A stretch of DNA of 64,000 bases, from contig NZ_QYAC01000005.1 of NCBI RefSeq assembly GCF_016758195.1, positions 1-64,000 of the forward strand. Reading direction: 5' to 3'. Made by a program: the position numbers and the translations under genes. How positions within the stretch are numbered: position 1 is the stretch's first letter; every line of letters starts with the position of its first letter. The DNA is from Leucobacter chromiireducens subsp. solipictus. Lineage in GTDB: Bacteria; Actinomycetota; Actinomycetes; Actinomycetales; Microbacteriaceae. A model generated the notes under the pieces. That model was not told where the DNA came from and made no database searches. It was given only the letters and a program-made list of their open reading frames with translations. Of the stretch, positions 23,068 to 30,266 are shown piece after piece.

Positions 23068-25703
23068 GGGCGGCGAGCTGGCGGCGCGCGGCCGCATCTC
23101 CCGCGTTCGTGACCGGCGCGATCCTCACCCTCGCGCTCCTCGCCGCGGCGTTCTTCGCGCCGGTGATCGCGCCCGCGGACCCCGCCGCGCAGAACCTCAC
23201 GGGGGGCCTCCTGCCGCCCTCGGCCGAGCACTGGTTCGGCACGGACCAGCTCGGCCGCGACGTGTTCTCGCGGATCCTGTACGCCGCCCAGACCGACCTC
23301 CGGCTCGCGGTCACCGCGGCCCTCGCCCCGTGGGTTATCGGCGTCACGGTCGGGCTCGTCTCCGGGTACTTCGGCGGCGCGACCGATTGGATCGCGTCCC
23401 GGGTCACCGACACGGTGATCGCGTTCCCCTTCTACGTGCTCGTGATCGCCATCGTCTTCGCGGTGGGCGCGGGGGAGGGCGGGATCATCCTCACCTTCGC
23501 GCTCGTCGGGTGGGTGGGGTACGCCCGCGTGCTGCGCGCCATGACGGCGGCGTTGCGCGAATCCGGGTGGGTGCAGGCCGCCCGCGGCGGCGGACTCTCC
23601 CACGCGCGGGTGCTGCTGCGCCACGTGCTGCCGAACGTGCTGCCGCAGGCGATCGTGCTGCTCGCGACCGAGATCGTCCTGATCATGGTCGCGATCGTCA
23701 CGCTCGGGTATCTCGGGCTCGGGATCCAACCGCCCACCCCGGACTGGGGCACCATGATCGCGGACTCGCAGCAGTTCGTGACGACGCACTGGTGGCTGCC
23801 GACCTTCCCCGGCCTCGCGGTGGTGCTCACGGGCATCGCGTTCTCCCTGCTCGGCGACGGGATCGGCGACGTGCTGCGGCTCGATGCCGGGCGCGGGGCT
23901 CGGACTCGGAGCCGCCGGCCGGTGCAGGCGACGGGGGCCGGTCCTGCGACGGGGGCGGTGCAGGTGGCCCGGGCTGCTGAGGCGGCCGCGGCCGTGCCCC
24001 CGGCACGGGGGCTCGGCGAGATTTCCGCGGGCGCGGTGCACGTGCGGGGTTTGCGCATCACGGCCGCGGGACGGCCCGACGCCGCCCCGCTCGTCGCCGC
24101 CCTCGACCTCGAGGTGGCCCCCGGCGCGGCACTCGGGATCGTGGGGGAATCCGGCTCGGGCAAGAGCCTGACCCTGCGCGCGCTGCTCGGCCTGCCGCCC
24201 CGCGGCGTGCGCGTCGCCGCCGACGAGCTCCGCGTGGGCGGTCCCGTCGGCATGGTGTTCCAGGATCCGCTCACCGCGCTGGATCCGTTGACCCGGGTGG
24301 GAAGTCAGCTGCGGGCCGCAGTGCAGGCAAGCGCCCCGGCGGGAGCCCGCCGCGACCGTGCGGCAACCGCGGCCCGCGTGCGCGATCTGCTCGCGGCAGT
24401 GCAGCTGCCGGATCCCGGACGGATCGCCCGCTCGTACCCCCACCAGCTGTCTGGCGGGCAGCGACAGCGCGTGGTGATCGCGCTCGCCCTCGCGGGGGAC
24501 CCGGCCGTGCTGCTCTGCGACGAACCGACCACCGCGCTCGACGTGACCGTGCAGCGCGGCGTGCTCCGCCTGCTCGACGAGCTGCGCCGCAGCCGCGGGC
24601 TGACACTGGTGTTCGTGAGCCACGATCTCGCCGTGGTCGCGGAGCTGTGCGACCGGGTCATCGTGATGCGCGGCGGCACGGTCGTGGAGGCGGGACCGAC
24701 CGGCCGGATCGTGCGCGAGCCGGAGCAGCCCTACACGCGGGAGCTCCTGCACGCCGTGCCGCGGTTGCCGCGTCTGACGCCGCAGGCGGTGCCGGAGCGC
24801 GCACCGGCACCCGGCACCGTTCGCGCCGCCGCGGGCTCAGCCGCCGCGGGCTCAGTAGCCGCGGGCTCAGTTGCCGAGGGCTCAGCCGCCGCGAGCACGC
24901 TCCCCGGAGCCGCCGCCGCGGTCGCCGCCGGTTTCGTTGCGGGCCCGGCCGCGCAGGCCGGTCCCGCGCTGCTCGAGGCCCGGGACGTCCGCGTCGCCTA
25001 CGGCCGATCCGTTGCCGTCACCGGGGCCACCTTCGCGCTGCCCGCCGGCACCGCGCTCGGGATCGTCGGGGAGTCCGGATCGGGGAAAACCACCCTCGCG
25101 CGCGCGATCGTGGGACAGCTCCGTCTCGCGGGTGGTGAGATCCGGCTCGACGACACCGTGCTCGGAGCGCGGCGCACCGGGTCCGAGCTGCGAGACATCC
25201 AGCTCGTCCCGCAGGACCCGACCTCATCGCTGAACCCCAGGCTCACGGTGCAGGACACGGTGGGTGAACTCTTGCGGGTGCACCGCGTTGTCCCGCGTCC
25301 GGCCGTGCACGCCCGGGTGCGGGAGCTGCTGGAACGGGTGCGGCTCGATCCGGCGCTCGCCGCCGCGTTCCCCCACGAACTGTCCGGCGGCCAGCGGCAG
25401 CGCGTGGCCCTGGCCCGCGCGCTCGCGCTGTCGCCGCGGGTGCTCGTTGCGGACGAACCGACGAGCGCCCTCGACGTTGCGGTCCAGGCGAGCATCATCG
25501 AGCTCCTGGGCGAGCTACAGCGCGAGCTGGGGCTCGGAATTGTGCTCATCTCGCACGATCTCGCCGTGGTTCACGCGCTCTGCGACCGGGTGCTGGTGAT
25601 GCGCGGGGGACGGATCGTCGAGACCGCCGGGCGAGAGTTTTTCCGGGCTCCCCGGTCCGCGTACGGACGCGAGCTCCTTGCCGCCGTGCCGCGCCTGGAG
25701 TGA
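23064..25703 (+). CDS. fused DppC permease - DppD ATPase - DppF ATPase
   Basis: An 879-aa single chain with three importer parts in series. Residues about 1-280 are a DppC-type permease (EHWFGTDQLGRDVFSR, LGYLGLGIQPPTPDWG). A linker follows. Residues about 325-560 are ATPase 1 (Walker A GESGSGKS near 362, LSGGQRQR, CDEPTTALD). A second Ala/Gly/Ser linker is encoded by 15-bp repeats. Residues about 637-879 are ATPase 2 (GESGSGKT near 669, ELSGGQRQR, ADEPTSALD). One polypeptide thus replaces three subunits and would fix 1:1:1 stoichiometry. Similar permease/ATP-binding fusions are known among actinobacterial peptide importers. The reading frame is intact throughout, so it is not an artefact of a missed stop. 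ATG 23064 overlaps the upstream stop. Confidence 0.93.
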   Translation: MRAASWRRAAASPAFVTGAILTLALLAAAFFAPVIAPADPAAQNLTGGLLPPSAEHWFGTDQLGRDVFSRILYAAQTDLRLAVTAALAPWVIGVTVGLVSGYFGGATDWIASRVTDTVIAFPFYVLVIAIVFAVGAGEGGIILTFALVGWVGYARVLRAMTAALRESGWVQAARGGGLSHARVLLRHVLPNVLPQAIVLLATEIVLIMVAIVTLGYLGLGIQPPTPDWGTMIADSQQFVTTHWWLPTFPGLAVVLTGIAFSLLGDGIGDVLRLDAGRGARTRSRRPVQATGAGPATGAVQVARAAEAAAAVPPARGLGEISAGAVHVRGLRITAAGRPDAAPLVAALDLEVAPGAALGIVGESGSGKSLTLRALLGLPPRGVRVAADELRVGGPVGMVFQDPLTALDPLTRVGSQLRAAVQASAPAGARRDRAATAARVRDLLAAVQLPDPGRIARSYPHQLSGGQRQRVVIALALAGDPAVLLCDEPTTALDVTVQRGVLRLLDELRRSRGLTLVFVSHDLAVVAELCDRVIVMRGGTVVEAGPTGRIVREPEQPYTRELLHAVPRLPRLTPQAVPERAPAPGTVRAAAGSAAAGSVAAGSVAEGSAAASTLPGAAAAVAAGFVAGPAAQAGPALLEARDVRVAYGRSVAVTGATFALPAGTALGIVGESGSGKTTLARAIVGQLRLAGGEIRLDDTVLGARRTGSELRDIQLVPQDPTSSLNPRLTVQDTVGELLRVHRVVPRPAVHARVRELLERVRLDPALAAAFPHELSGGQRQRVALARALALSPRVLVADEPTSALDVAVQASIIELLGELQRELGLGIVLISHDLAVVHALCDRVLVMRGGRIVETAGREFFRAPRSAYGRELLAAVPRLE
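24825..24899 (+). repeat. 15-bp in-frame direct repeats in the fusion-protein linker
   Basis: Two perfect copies of GCCGCCGCGGGCTCA (24825, 24840) and two to three degenerate copies encode an Ala-Ala-Ala/Val-Gly-Ser pentapeptide repeat between the two ATPase domains. It is expected to make a flexible linker whose length can change by slippage. Confidence 0.85.
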
Positions 25704-25779
25704 TCGGGGCGGAATCCGCTGCGCCGCTGCGCCCGAGGATTGCTACGCTCGAAGCACAGCACCATGAAAGGAGACACCC

Positions 25780-26346
25780 GTGGACGGCATCATGAACTGG
25801 TTGGATCGCCTGATCGACGGCTCGCTGCTCGCGGGCGGGGTGTTCCTGTTGATCGGGATCATCGGAGCGGTGCTCCTCCTGCTCTCCCTGGTGCTCGACG
25901 GGATTTTCGACGCCTTCGACTTCGGTGACGGCCCGCTGAGCCTCACGACCATCTCCGCCTTCACCGCGATCTTCGGCTTCACGGCCTTCGCGAGCGTGGG
26001 GGCCGGGATGGCGACCCCGGTGGCCGCGGTGGTCGGGGCACTCGCCGGGCTCGTCGGGGGTCTTGCCGCGTGGTGGCTCACCCGCCTGATCCGGGGTGCC
26101 GAATCCACGACGGCGCTCAGCGGCGACGACCTCGTCGGCTCGATCGGGTCCGTTGTGCTCGCGATCCCCGCGACCGGCCTCGGCGAGGTCGCCCTGACCC
26201 GCCACGGCGAGCGGGTGTCGCTGTCGGCCTCGGCGGACGCCCCGATCCCGCGCGGCACCGCCGTGCGCATCGTGCAAATTGTCACCTCGACCTCGGTGCG
26301 CGTCGAGCCCGTCCCCGAGACGTCGCCCACCGCACCCACGACGTAA
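25780..26346 (+). CDS. NfeD/YqiJ-like membrane protein
   Basis: A 188-aa protein with an N-terminal amphipathic stretch, about three membrane segments (roughly residues 17-39, 60-75 and 80-100) and a C-terminal beta-rich OB-fold-like domain (LSGDDLVGSIGSVVLAIP to the end). This is the layout of YqiJ/NfeD partners of flotillin-type SPFH proteins, and the next gene is a flotillin. GTG 25780 has AAAGGAG spaced well upstream, and TACGCT at 25744-25749 is a plausible -10 box. It probably forms a membrane complex with the flotillin. Confidence 0.82.
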   Translation: MDGIMNWLDRLIDGSLLAGGVFLLIGIIGAVLLLLSLVLDGIFDAFDFGDGPLSLTTISAFTAIFGFTAFASVGAGMATPVAAVVGALAGLVGGLAAWWLTRLIRGAESTTALSGDDLVGSIGSVVLAIPATGLGEVALTRHGERVSLSASADAPIPRGTAVRIVQIVTSTSVRVEPVPETSPTAPTT

Positions 26347-26373
26347 CCCCCCCCACCACCGAACGGAGACCGG

Positions 26374-27927
26374 ATGTTCCTTGCAAGCCCGGCCATCATA
26401 GGCATCTTTGGCGCGGTCATCGCGCTGGTGCTGATCGCGCTCGTCATCATCAAGCGCTATCGCATCGCGAAACCCGATGAGGCAATCATCGTGACCGGGG
26501 GCAAGGGGAAAGAAGTCGTCGACGCGACGGGCCAGCGCTCCCGGGATCTCTCCGGTCAGAAGGTCGTGACCGGCGGCGGCGTCTTCGTGGTCCCGTTCGT
26601 CCAGAAGTCGTTCACGATCTCGCTGCGCTCGCGCCGCCTCTCCATCACCACCGAGGCGCAGACCACCGACGGCATCACGATCCAGGCGCAGGCCGTCGCG
26701 GTCGTCAAGGTCGGCGGCACCCAGGAAATGATCCGCGCCGCCGCGCAGCGCTTCCTCTCGAACTCCGATGAGATCGACGAATCGACGCAGGAGGTGCTCT
26801 CCGGTTCGCTCCGCTCCATCATCGGCGGGCTGACCGTGCTGCAGATCATCCGCGACCGCGCCGTCGTGGCGCAGAGCGTGCTCGAGGCCGCCGAAGAGGC
26901 GCTGACCAAGCAGGGCCTCGTGGTCGATACGCTGCAGATCCAGGAGATCCGCGACGGCGTCGAGTACATCACGAACATCGGGCGCCCGGAGTCCGCGAAG
27001 GTGCGCCAGGCCGCCGACATCGCCGAGACGAACGCGTACCAGGCCTCGCAGGAGGCAAAGATCGCCGCCGAGCGCGTACTGCTCGACCGCAACCGCGAGC
27101 TGAAGCTGCGCCAGGCCGAGATCCAGGTGGAGACGGATAAGGCGACCGCGCAGGCGAGCGCCGCCGAGCCGCTCGAGCAGGCGATCCAGCAGCAGGCGAT
27201 CGTGGAGCAGCAGCAGATCACGGCGCAGCGCGAGGTCGCGCTCCGCACCGAGAAGCTGAACGCCGACGTCCGGGCCGTGGCCGAGGCCGAGGCCTACCGC
27301 GTCGAGGCGCTCGCAAAGGCCGAGGCCGCCGCCGCAGTGTCTGCCGCCGAGGGCCGCGCGCAGTCGGTGGAGCGCGAGGGGCTCGCGAGCCGCTCGGCCC
27401 GTATCGCCGCGTCCGAGGCGCTGGAGGCGGAGGGCCGGGCCGAGGCCGCGGCCCTGGAAGCCAAGGGCACGGCCGAGGCCGCCGCGATCGACGCCCGTGC
27501 CCGCGCGCTGGAGACGCAGTCGCAGGCCGTGCTGGCGCAGGAACTGATCCACCTCTTGCCGCAGATCGCGGGCGAGTACGCGCAGGCGATCGGCTCGATC
27601 GACAACATGACGGTGGTCTCCGCCGACGGCACGTCGAAGGTTGCCGGCGACGCGATGGGCAACATCAAGGGGCTGCTCGAGATGGCGCGGGAGACCGTGG
27701 GCATCGACCTCGTGGGCATGCTGAACGGCGTCGTCACCGGCGGTGCCGCGGGTGCCGCGGCGGGACGTGCCGCGAGCACGACGCACCCGGCCGAGGTGAT
27801 CGTCTCCGCGCGCGCCGATGATCCCGCGCACGCCGCCACCGATGCCGCCCCGCGTGCGGGCGGTGAAGCGCCGGCCGCCTCGGACGCGACTGAGGCACCG
27901 GAAACCCAGGCGGACCGGGCAGAATAG
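26374..27927 (+). CDS. flotillin family protein (SPFH domain)
   Basis: A 517-aa flotillin (FloT/YuaG/YqiK type) that should scaffold membrane microdomains. It has a single N-terminal membrane helix (about residues 6-27), then an SPFH/band-7 domain (about 28-210, with KPDEAIIVTGGKGKEVVDATG), then a long Ala/Glu-rich coiled coil with flotillin-type EAEAYRVEALAKAEA heptads, and an Ala/Pro-rich C-terminal tail of about 70 residues unlike FloT. ACGGAGA precedes the ATG. It lies 27 bp after the NfeD-like gene and 4 bp before the PH-domain gene, so the three form an operon. Confidence 0.93.
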   Translation: MFLASPAIIGIFGAVIALVLIALVIIKRYRIAKPDEAIIVTGGKGKEVVDATGQRSRDLSGQKVVTGGGVFVVPFVQKSFTISLRSRRLSITTEAQTTDGITIQAQAVAVVKVGGTQEMIRAAAQRFLSNSDEIDESTQEVLSGSLRSIIGGLTVLQIIRDRAVVAQSVLEAAEEALTKQGLVVDTLQIQEIRDGVEYITNIGRPESAKVRQAADIAETNAYQASQEAKIAAERVLLDRNRELKLRQAEIQVETDKATAQASAAEPLEQAIQQQAIVEQQQITAQREVALRTEKLNADVRAVAEAEAYRVEALAKAEAAAAVSAAEGRAQSVEREGLASRSARIAASEALEAEGRAEAAALEAKGTAEAAAIDARARALETQSQAVLAQELIHLLPQIAGEYAQAIGSIDNMTVVSADGTSKVAGDAMGNIKGLLEMARETVGIDLVGMLNGVVTGGAAGAAAGRAASTTHPAEVIVSARADDPAHAATDAAPRAGGEAPAASDATEAPETQADRAE

Positions 27928-27931
27928 GGGT

Positions 27932-28543
27932 ATGGCCCCCCGCTCAGTCCGCTCGATGACCGCGGAGGTCGATTCCGTGCTCGGACCGGCCCCCGCGAGC
28001 TATGCGCAGCCCGAGGTGGTCGTGGTGCGATTCCGTCGCCACGGCCGCCGGCTCGTGCTGCCCGCGCTGGTGCTGCTCGTGGTCGCGGCGGTGGCGGGGT
28101 ACTGGGTGGGGCGGTTCCCCGAGAGCTGGATGAATCTCGCCGCCGCGGCGGGTGCCGCTGCCGCGGGGGCGCTCCTGGGCATCGTCCCGATCCTGTCCTG
28201 GATGGCGGGGCGCACCACCGTGACGACGCGACGCGTGATCGTGCGGAGCGGATTGTTCGTGCGGCATCGCTCCGAGCTCGCCCTGGCTCGCGTGCGTGAG
28301 GTGCGCCAGCGCCGGAGCCTCGGGCAGCGCCTGTGGGGCACCGGGAGCATCGACCTGCTGCACGGTGCCGAACGTCTGGTGCTCCGCGATGTGCCGGGGG
28401 TGAGCGACACCGCAGAGGTGTTGCAGGAGCTCATGGAGCGCAGTTTCGCGGTCGAGAGTCGCCTGCAGCGCGCGAGCGCGGCCGCGCTCCCGGCCCACCT
28501 GGGCGGCACGGCGGCGCAGCCGTTCGCCCCCACACGCCCGTAG
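27932..28543 (+). CDS. bacterial PH (bPH2/YdbS-like) domain membrane protein
   Basis: A 203-aa membrane protein. Two hydrophobic segments (about residues 42-62 and 70-90) are followed by a bPH2 domain with the usual TVTTRRVIVRSGLFVRHR and VREVRQRRSLGQRLWGTGSI blocks. Such proteins are membrane-associated with unknown partners. ATG 27932 is taken; ATG 27956 is a second possibility. It directly follows the flotillin gene, which suggests a role in the same membrane complex. Confidence 0.85.
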   Translation: MAPRSVRSMTAEVDSVLGPAPASYAQPEVVVVRFRRHGRRLVLPALVLLVVAAVAGYWVGRFPESWMNLAAAAGAAAAGALLGIVPILSWMAGRTTVTTRRVIVRSGLFVRHRSELALARVREVRQRRSLGQRLWGTGSIDLLHGAERLVLRDVPGVSDTAEVLQELMERSFAVESRLQRASAAALPAHLGGTAAQPFAPTRP

Positions 28544-28568
28544 CGCCGGGCGGCGCCGGAACCGCGTG

Positions 28569-29156
28569 CTAGCTCGTGCGGGCGATGAGGATGTCGATGA
28601 GATTGCCCGCGAGCCCCACGAGCCGAGCGATCTCGTTCTCGTCGCGGTCGATCCAGCGGCACTCCGGATCCCCGACCGGGACGAAGTTCTCGTGCCGCTC
28701 CCAAACCATCAGGGTGCGCTCGGCACCCAGCACGTACTGCTGCCACCAGATCTGGCGCAGGTACTGGCGCGGGATCGTGCGCCATTCCTTGTTGGTGGTC
28801 TTGATCTCGGCGAGTTCGAGCGTGCCCGATTCGCGCTGCGTCAGCCCATCGGGCGTCGCAAGGTGGCGCATGTCGGCTGCCGCATGGAACAGCGCCTGAC
28901 TCGGGGCGATGTCGTACTCGCGCAATACCCACGAGGCGATCTCGGGTTCGCGTGCCTTGCCGTGCTCCGTGTACGCGTTTCCCGTGAAACGGCTCCCGTG
29001 GAGCTTCTCGTGCGCCGCGGTTTCGAGCGACCGCGGTGTCGAGAGCTTGGCAACGTCGGTGGCGGTGATCCCCTGGGCACGCGCCCTGAGCCAGGCGAAG
29101 CGATCGGTCCCATCGGTGACCACGCGGGCGAGATGATGCGGAATGGGATCGGACAC
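28569..29156 (-). CDS. YqaJ-type exonuclease/recombinase-domain protein
   Basis: A 195-aa protein with a YqaJ viral-recombinase fold (lambda-exonuclease/PD-(D/E)XK superfamily). Visible core: GITATDVAKL near the N-terminus, AREPEIASW (the acidic helix), then ESGTLELAEIKTTNKEW, where E-x-K gives the metal-binding lysine motif, and QYLRQIWWQQYVLGAE. The start is probably GTG 29156 (VSDPIPHH); longer readings extend into the promoter region of the response-regulator gene. No phage genes are adjacent. It may be a host DNA-repair or defence nuclease, or a relic of a phage; a chromosomal housekeeping role cannot be excluded. Confidence 0.8.
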   Translation of the reverse strand: MSDPIPHHLARVVTDGTDRFAWLRARAQGITATDVAKLSTPRSLETAAHEKLHGSRFTGNAYTEHGKAREPEIASWVLREYDIAPSQALFHAAADMRHLATPDGLTQRESGTLELAEIKTTNKEWRTIPRQYLRQIWWQQYVLGAERTLMVWERHENFVPVGDPECRWIDRDENEIARLVGLAGNLIDILIARTS

Positions 29157-29396
29157 CCGTATAGTCTCCCACGACCCCGCGGGTGTGTCGGAGACGTCGA
29201 CGAGACTACGCACAGGATCGCCCCAGGTGATGCTGGGCCGGGGGTCAGTAAAGGCCGGTAGGATTTCAGACGAAGCTCCTGCCGGTAGTCGTCGTCTACG
29301 AAGCAGAGAGCCCGCCAACCGAGTGGACGTTCCCCCCATACGCGTCGCATTCGTGATTCCCTACGCATATCCCCCAGAGAGAAGAAACCGAGATTT
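29157..29396. promoter_or_regulatory. divergent intergenic region, YqaJ-type gene / response regulator
   Basis: 240 bp without a gene. TAGGAT at 29259-29264 is a possible -10 box for the regulator, which would give a 5' leader of about 130 nt. A TATACG box on the minus strand at 29158-29163 lies next to the start of the YqaJ-type gene. No operator palindrome was seen. Confidence 0.4.
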
Positions 29397-30125
29397 ATGG
29401 ATTCACAACACCTCACCCGAGCAGACGGAGGGAAGATCAGGGCACTCGTTGTCGATGACGAAGCGTCGATCACGCAACTGATCGCTATGGCTCTGCGCTA
29501 TGAAGGCTGGGAAGTGGAGACCGCGGAGACCGGTCAGGAAGCCACCGAGAAGATCGCGAGCTTCCGCCCGGACGTTGCCGTCCTCGACATCATGCTGCCC
29601 GACTTCGACGGGATGCAGCTGCTCTCGCGCATCCGCGCCGCCGGCGAGATGTTCCCCGTGCTGTTCCTCACCGCACTCGATTCCGTCGAGGACCGCGTCA
29701 ACGGCCTGACCGCGGGTGGCGACGACTACGTCGTGAAGCCGTTCAGCCTGGAAGAGCTGATCGCCCGCCTGCGCGGGCTGGTCCGGCGCTCGCAGATCAC
29801 CCTGGCTCAGCAGGCCGATCCGGTGCTGCGCATCGGCGACCTGACGCTGAACGAGGACAGCTACGAGGTGGAGCGTGGCGGCGACCCGATCACGGTCACG
29901 AACACCGAGTTCGAGCTGCTGCGCTACCTCATGCGCAACCCGAACCGCGTGCTCTCGAAGGCGCAGATTCTCGACCGCGTGTGGGCCTACGACTTCTCCG
30001 GCAAGTCCACGGTCGTCGAGCTCTACATTTCCTACCTGCGGAAGAAGATCGACGCCGGACGGCCGGCGATGCTCCACACCGTTCGCGGCGCGGGCTACAT
30101 GCTGAAGGCGGCCGCGCAGGACTGA
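29397..30125 (+). CDS. OmpR/PhoB family response regulator, orphan
   Basis: A 242-aa two-component response regulator. The receiver domain occupies about residues 14-125, with the acidic pair VVDDE, phospho-acceptor Asp64 in AVLDIMLPD, and Lys in DDYVVKPFS. The OmpR-type winged helix follows (about 140-235, NTEFELLRYLMRNPNRVLSK and VVELYISYLRKKID). It resembles the TcrA/PrrA-type regulators of actinobacteria. No histidine kinase gene is adjacent on either side, so its partner is elsewhere. A strong terminator at 30137-30187 isolates it from the P-ATPase gene. Confidence 0.93.
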   Translation: MDSQHLTRADGGKIRALVVDDEASITQLIAMALRYEGWEVETAETGQEATEKIASFRPDVAVLDIMLPDFDGMQLLSRIRAAGEMFPVLFLTALDSVEDRVNGLTAGGDDYVVKPFSLEELIARLRGLVRRSQITLAQQADPVLRIGDLTLNEDSYEVERGGDPITVTNTEFELLRYLMRNPNRVLSKAQILDRVWAYDFSGKSTVVELYISYLRKKIDAGRPAMLHTVRGAGYMLKAAAQD

Positions 30126-30136
30126 CCGGATTTCAC

Positions 30137-30187
30137 ACGGATCCCCCGGGGAGCTCACTGAGTGCTCTTCGGGGGATCCGTATTTTT
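30137..30187 (+). terminator. Rho-independent terminator of the response-regulator gene
   Basis: ACGGATCCCCC (30137-30147) pairs perfectly with GGGGGATCCGT (30171-30181), and the stem is followed by ATTTTT. It begins 11 nt after the stop codon. Confidence 0.92.
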
Positions 30188-30266
30188 CCGATGGGATGTC
30201 CCGATTTGCCGCCGAATGGTGCAGAATCTGCGTTTTCCCTGCACCTCGTCTCCTAAGCTGTGACCC

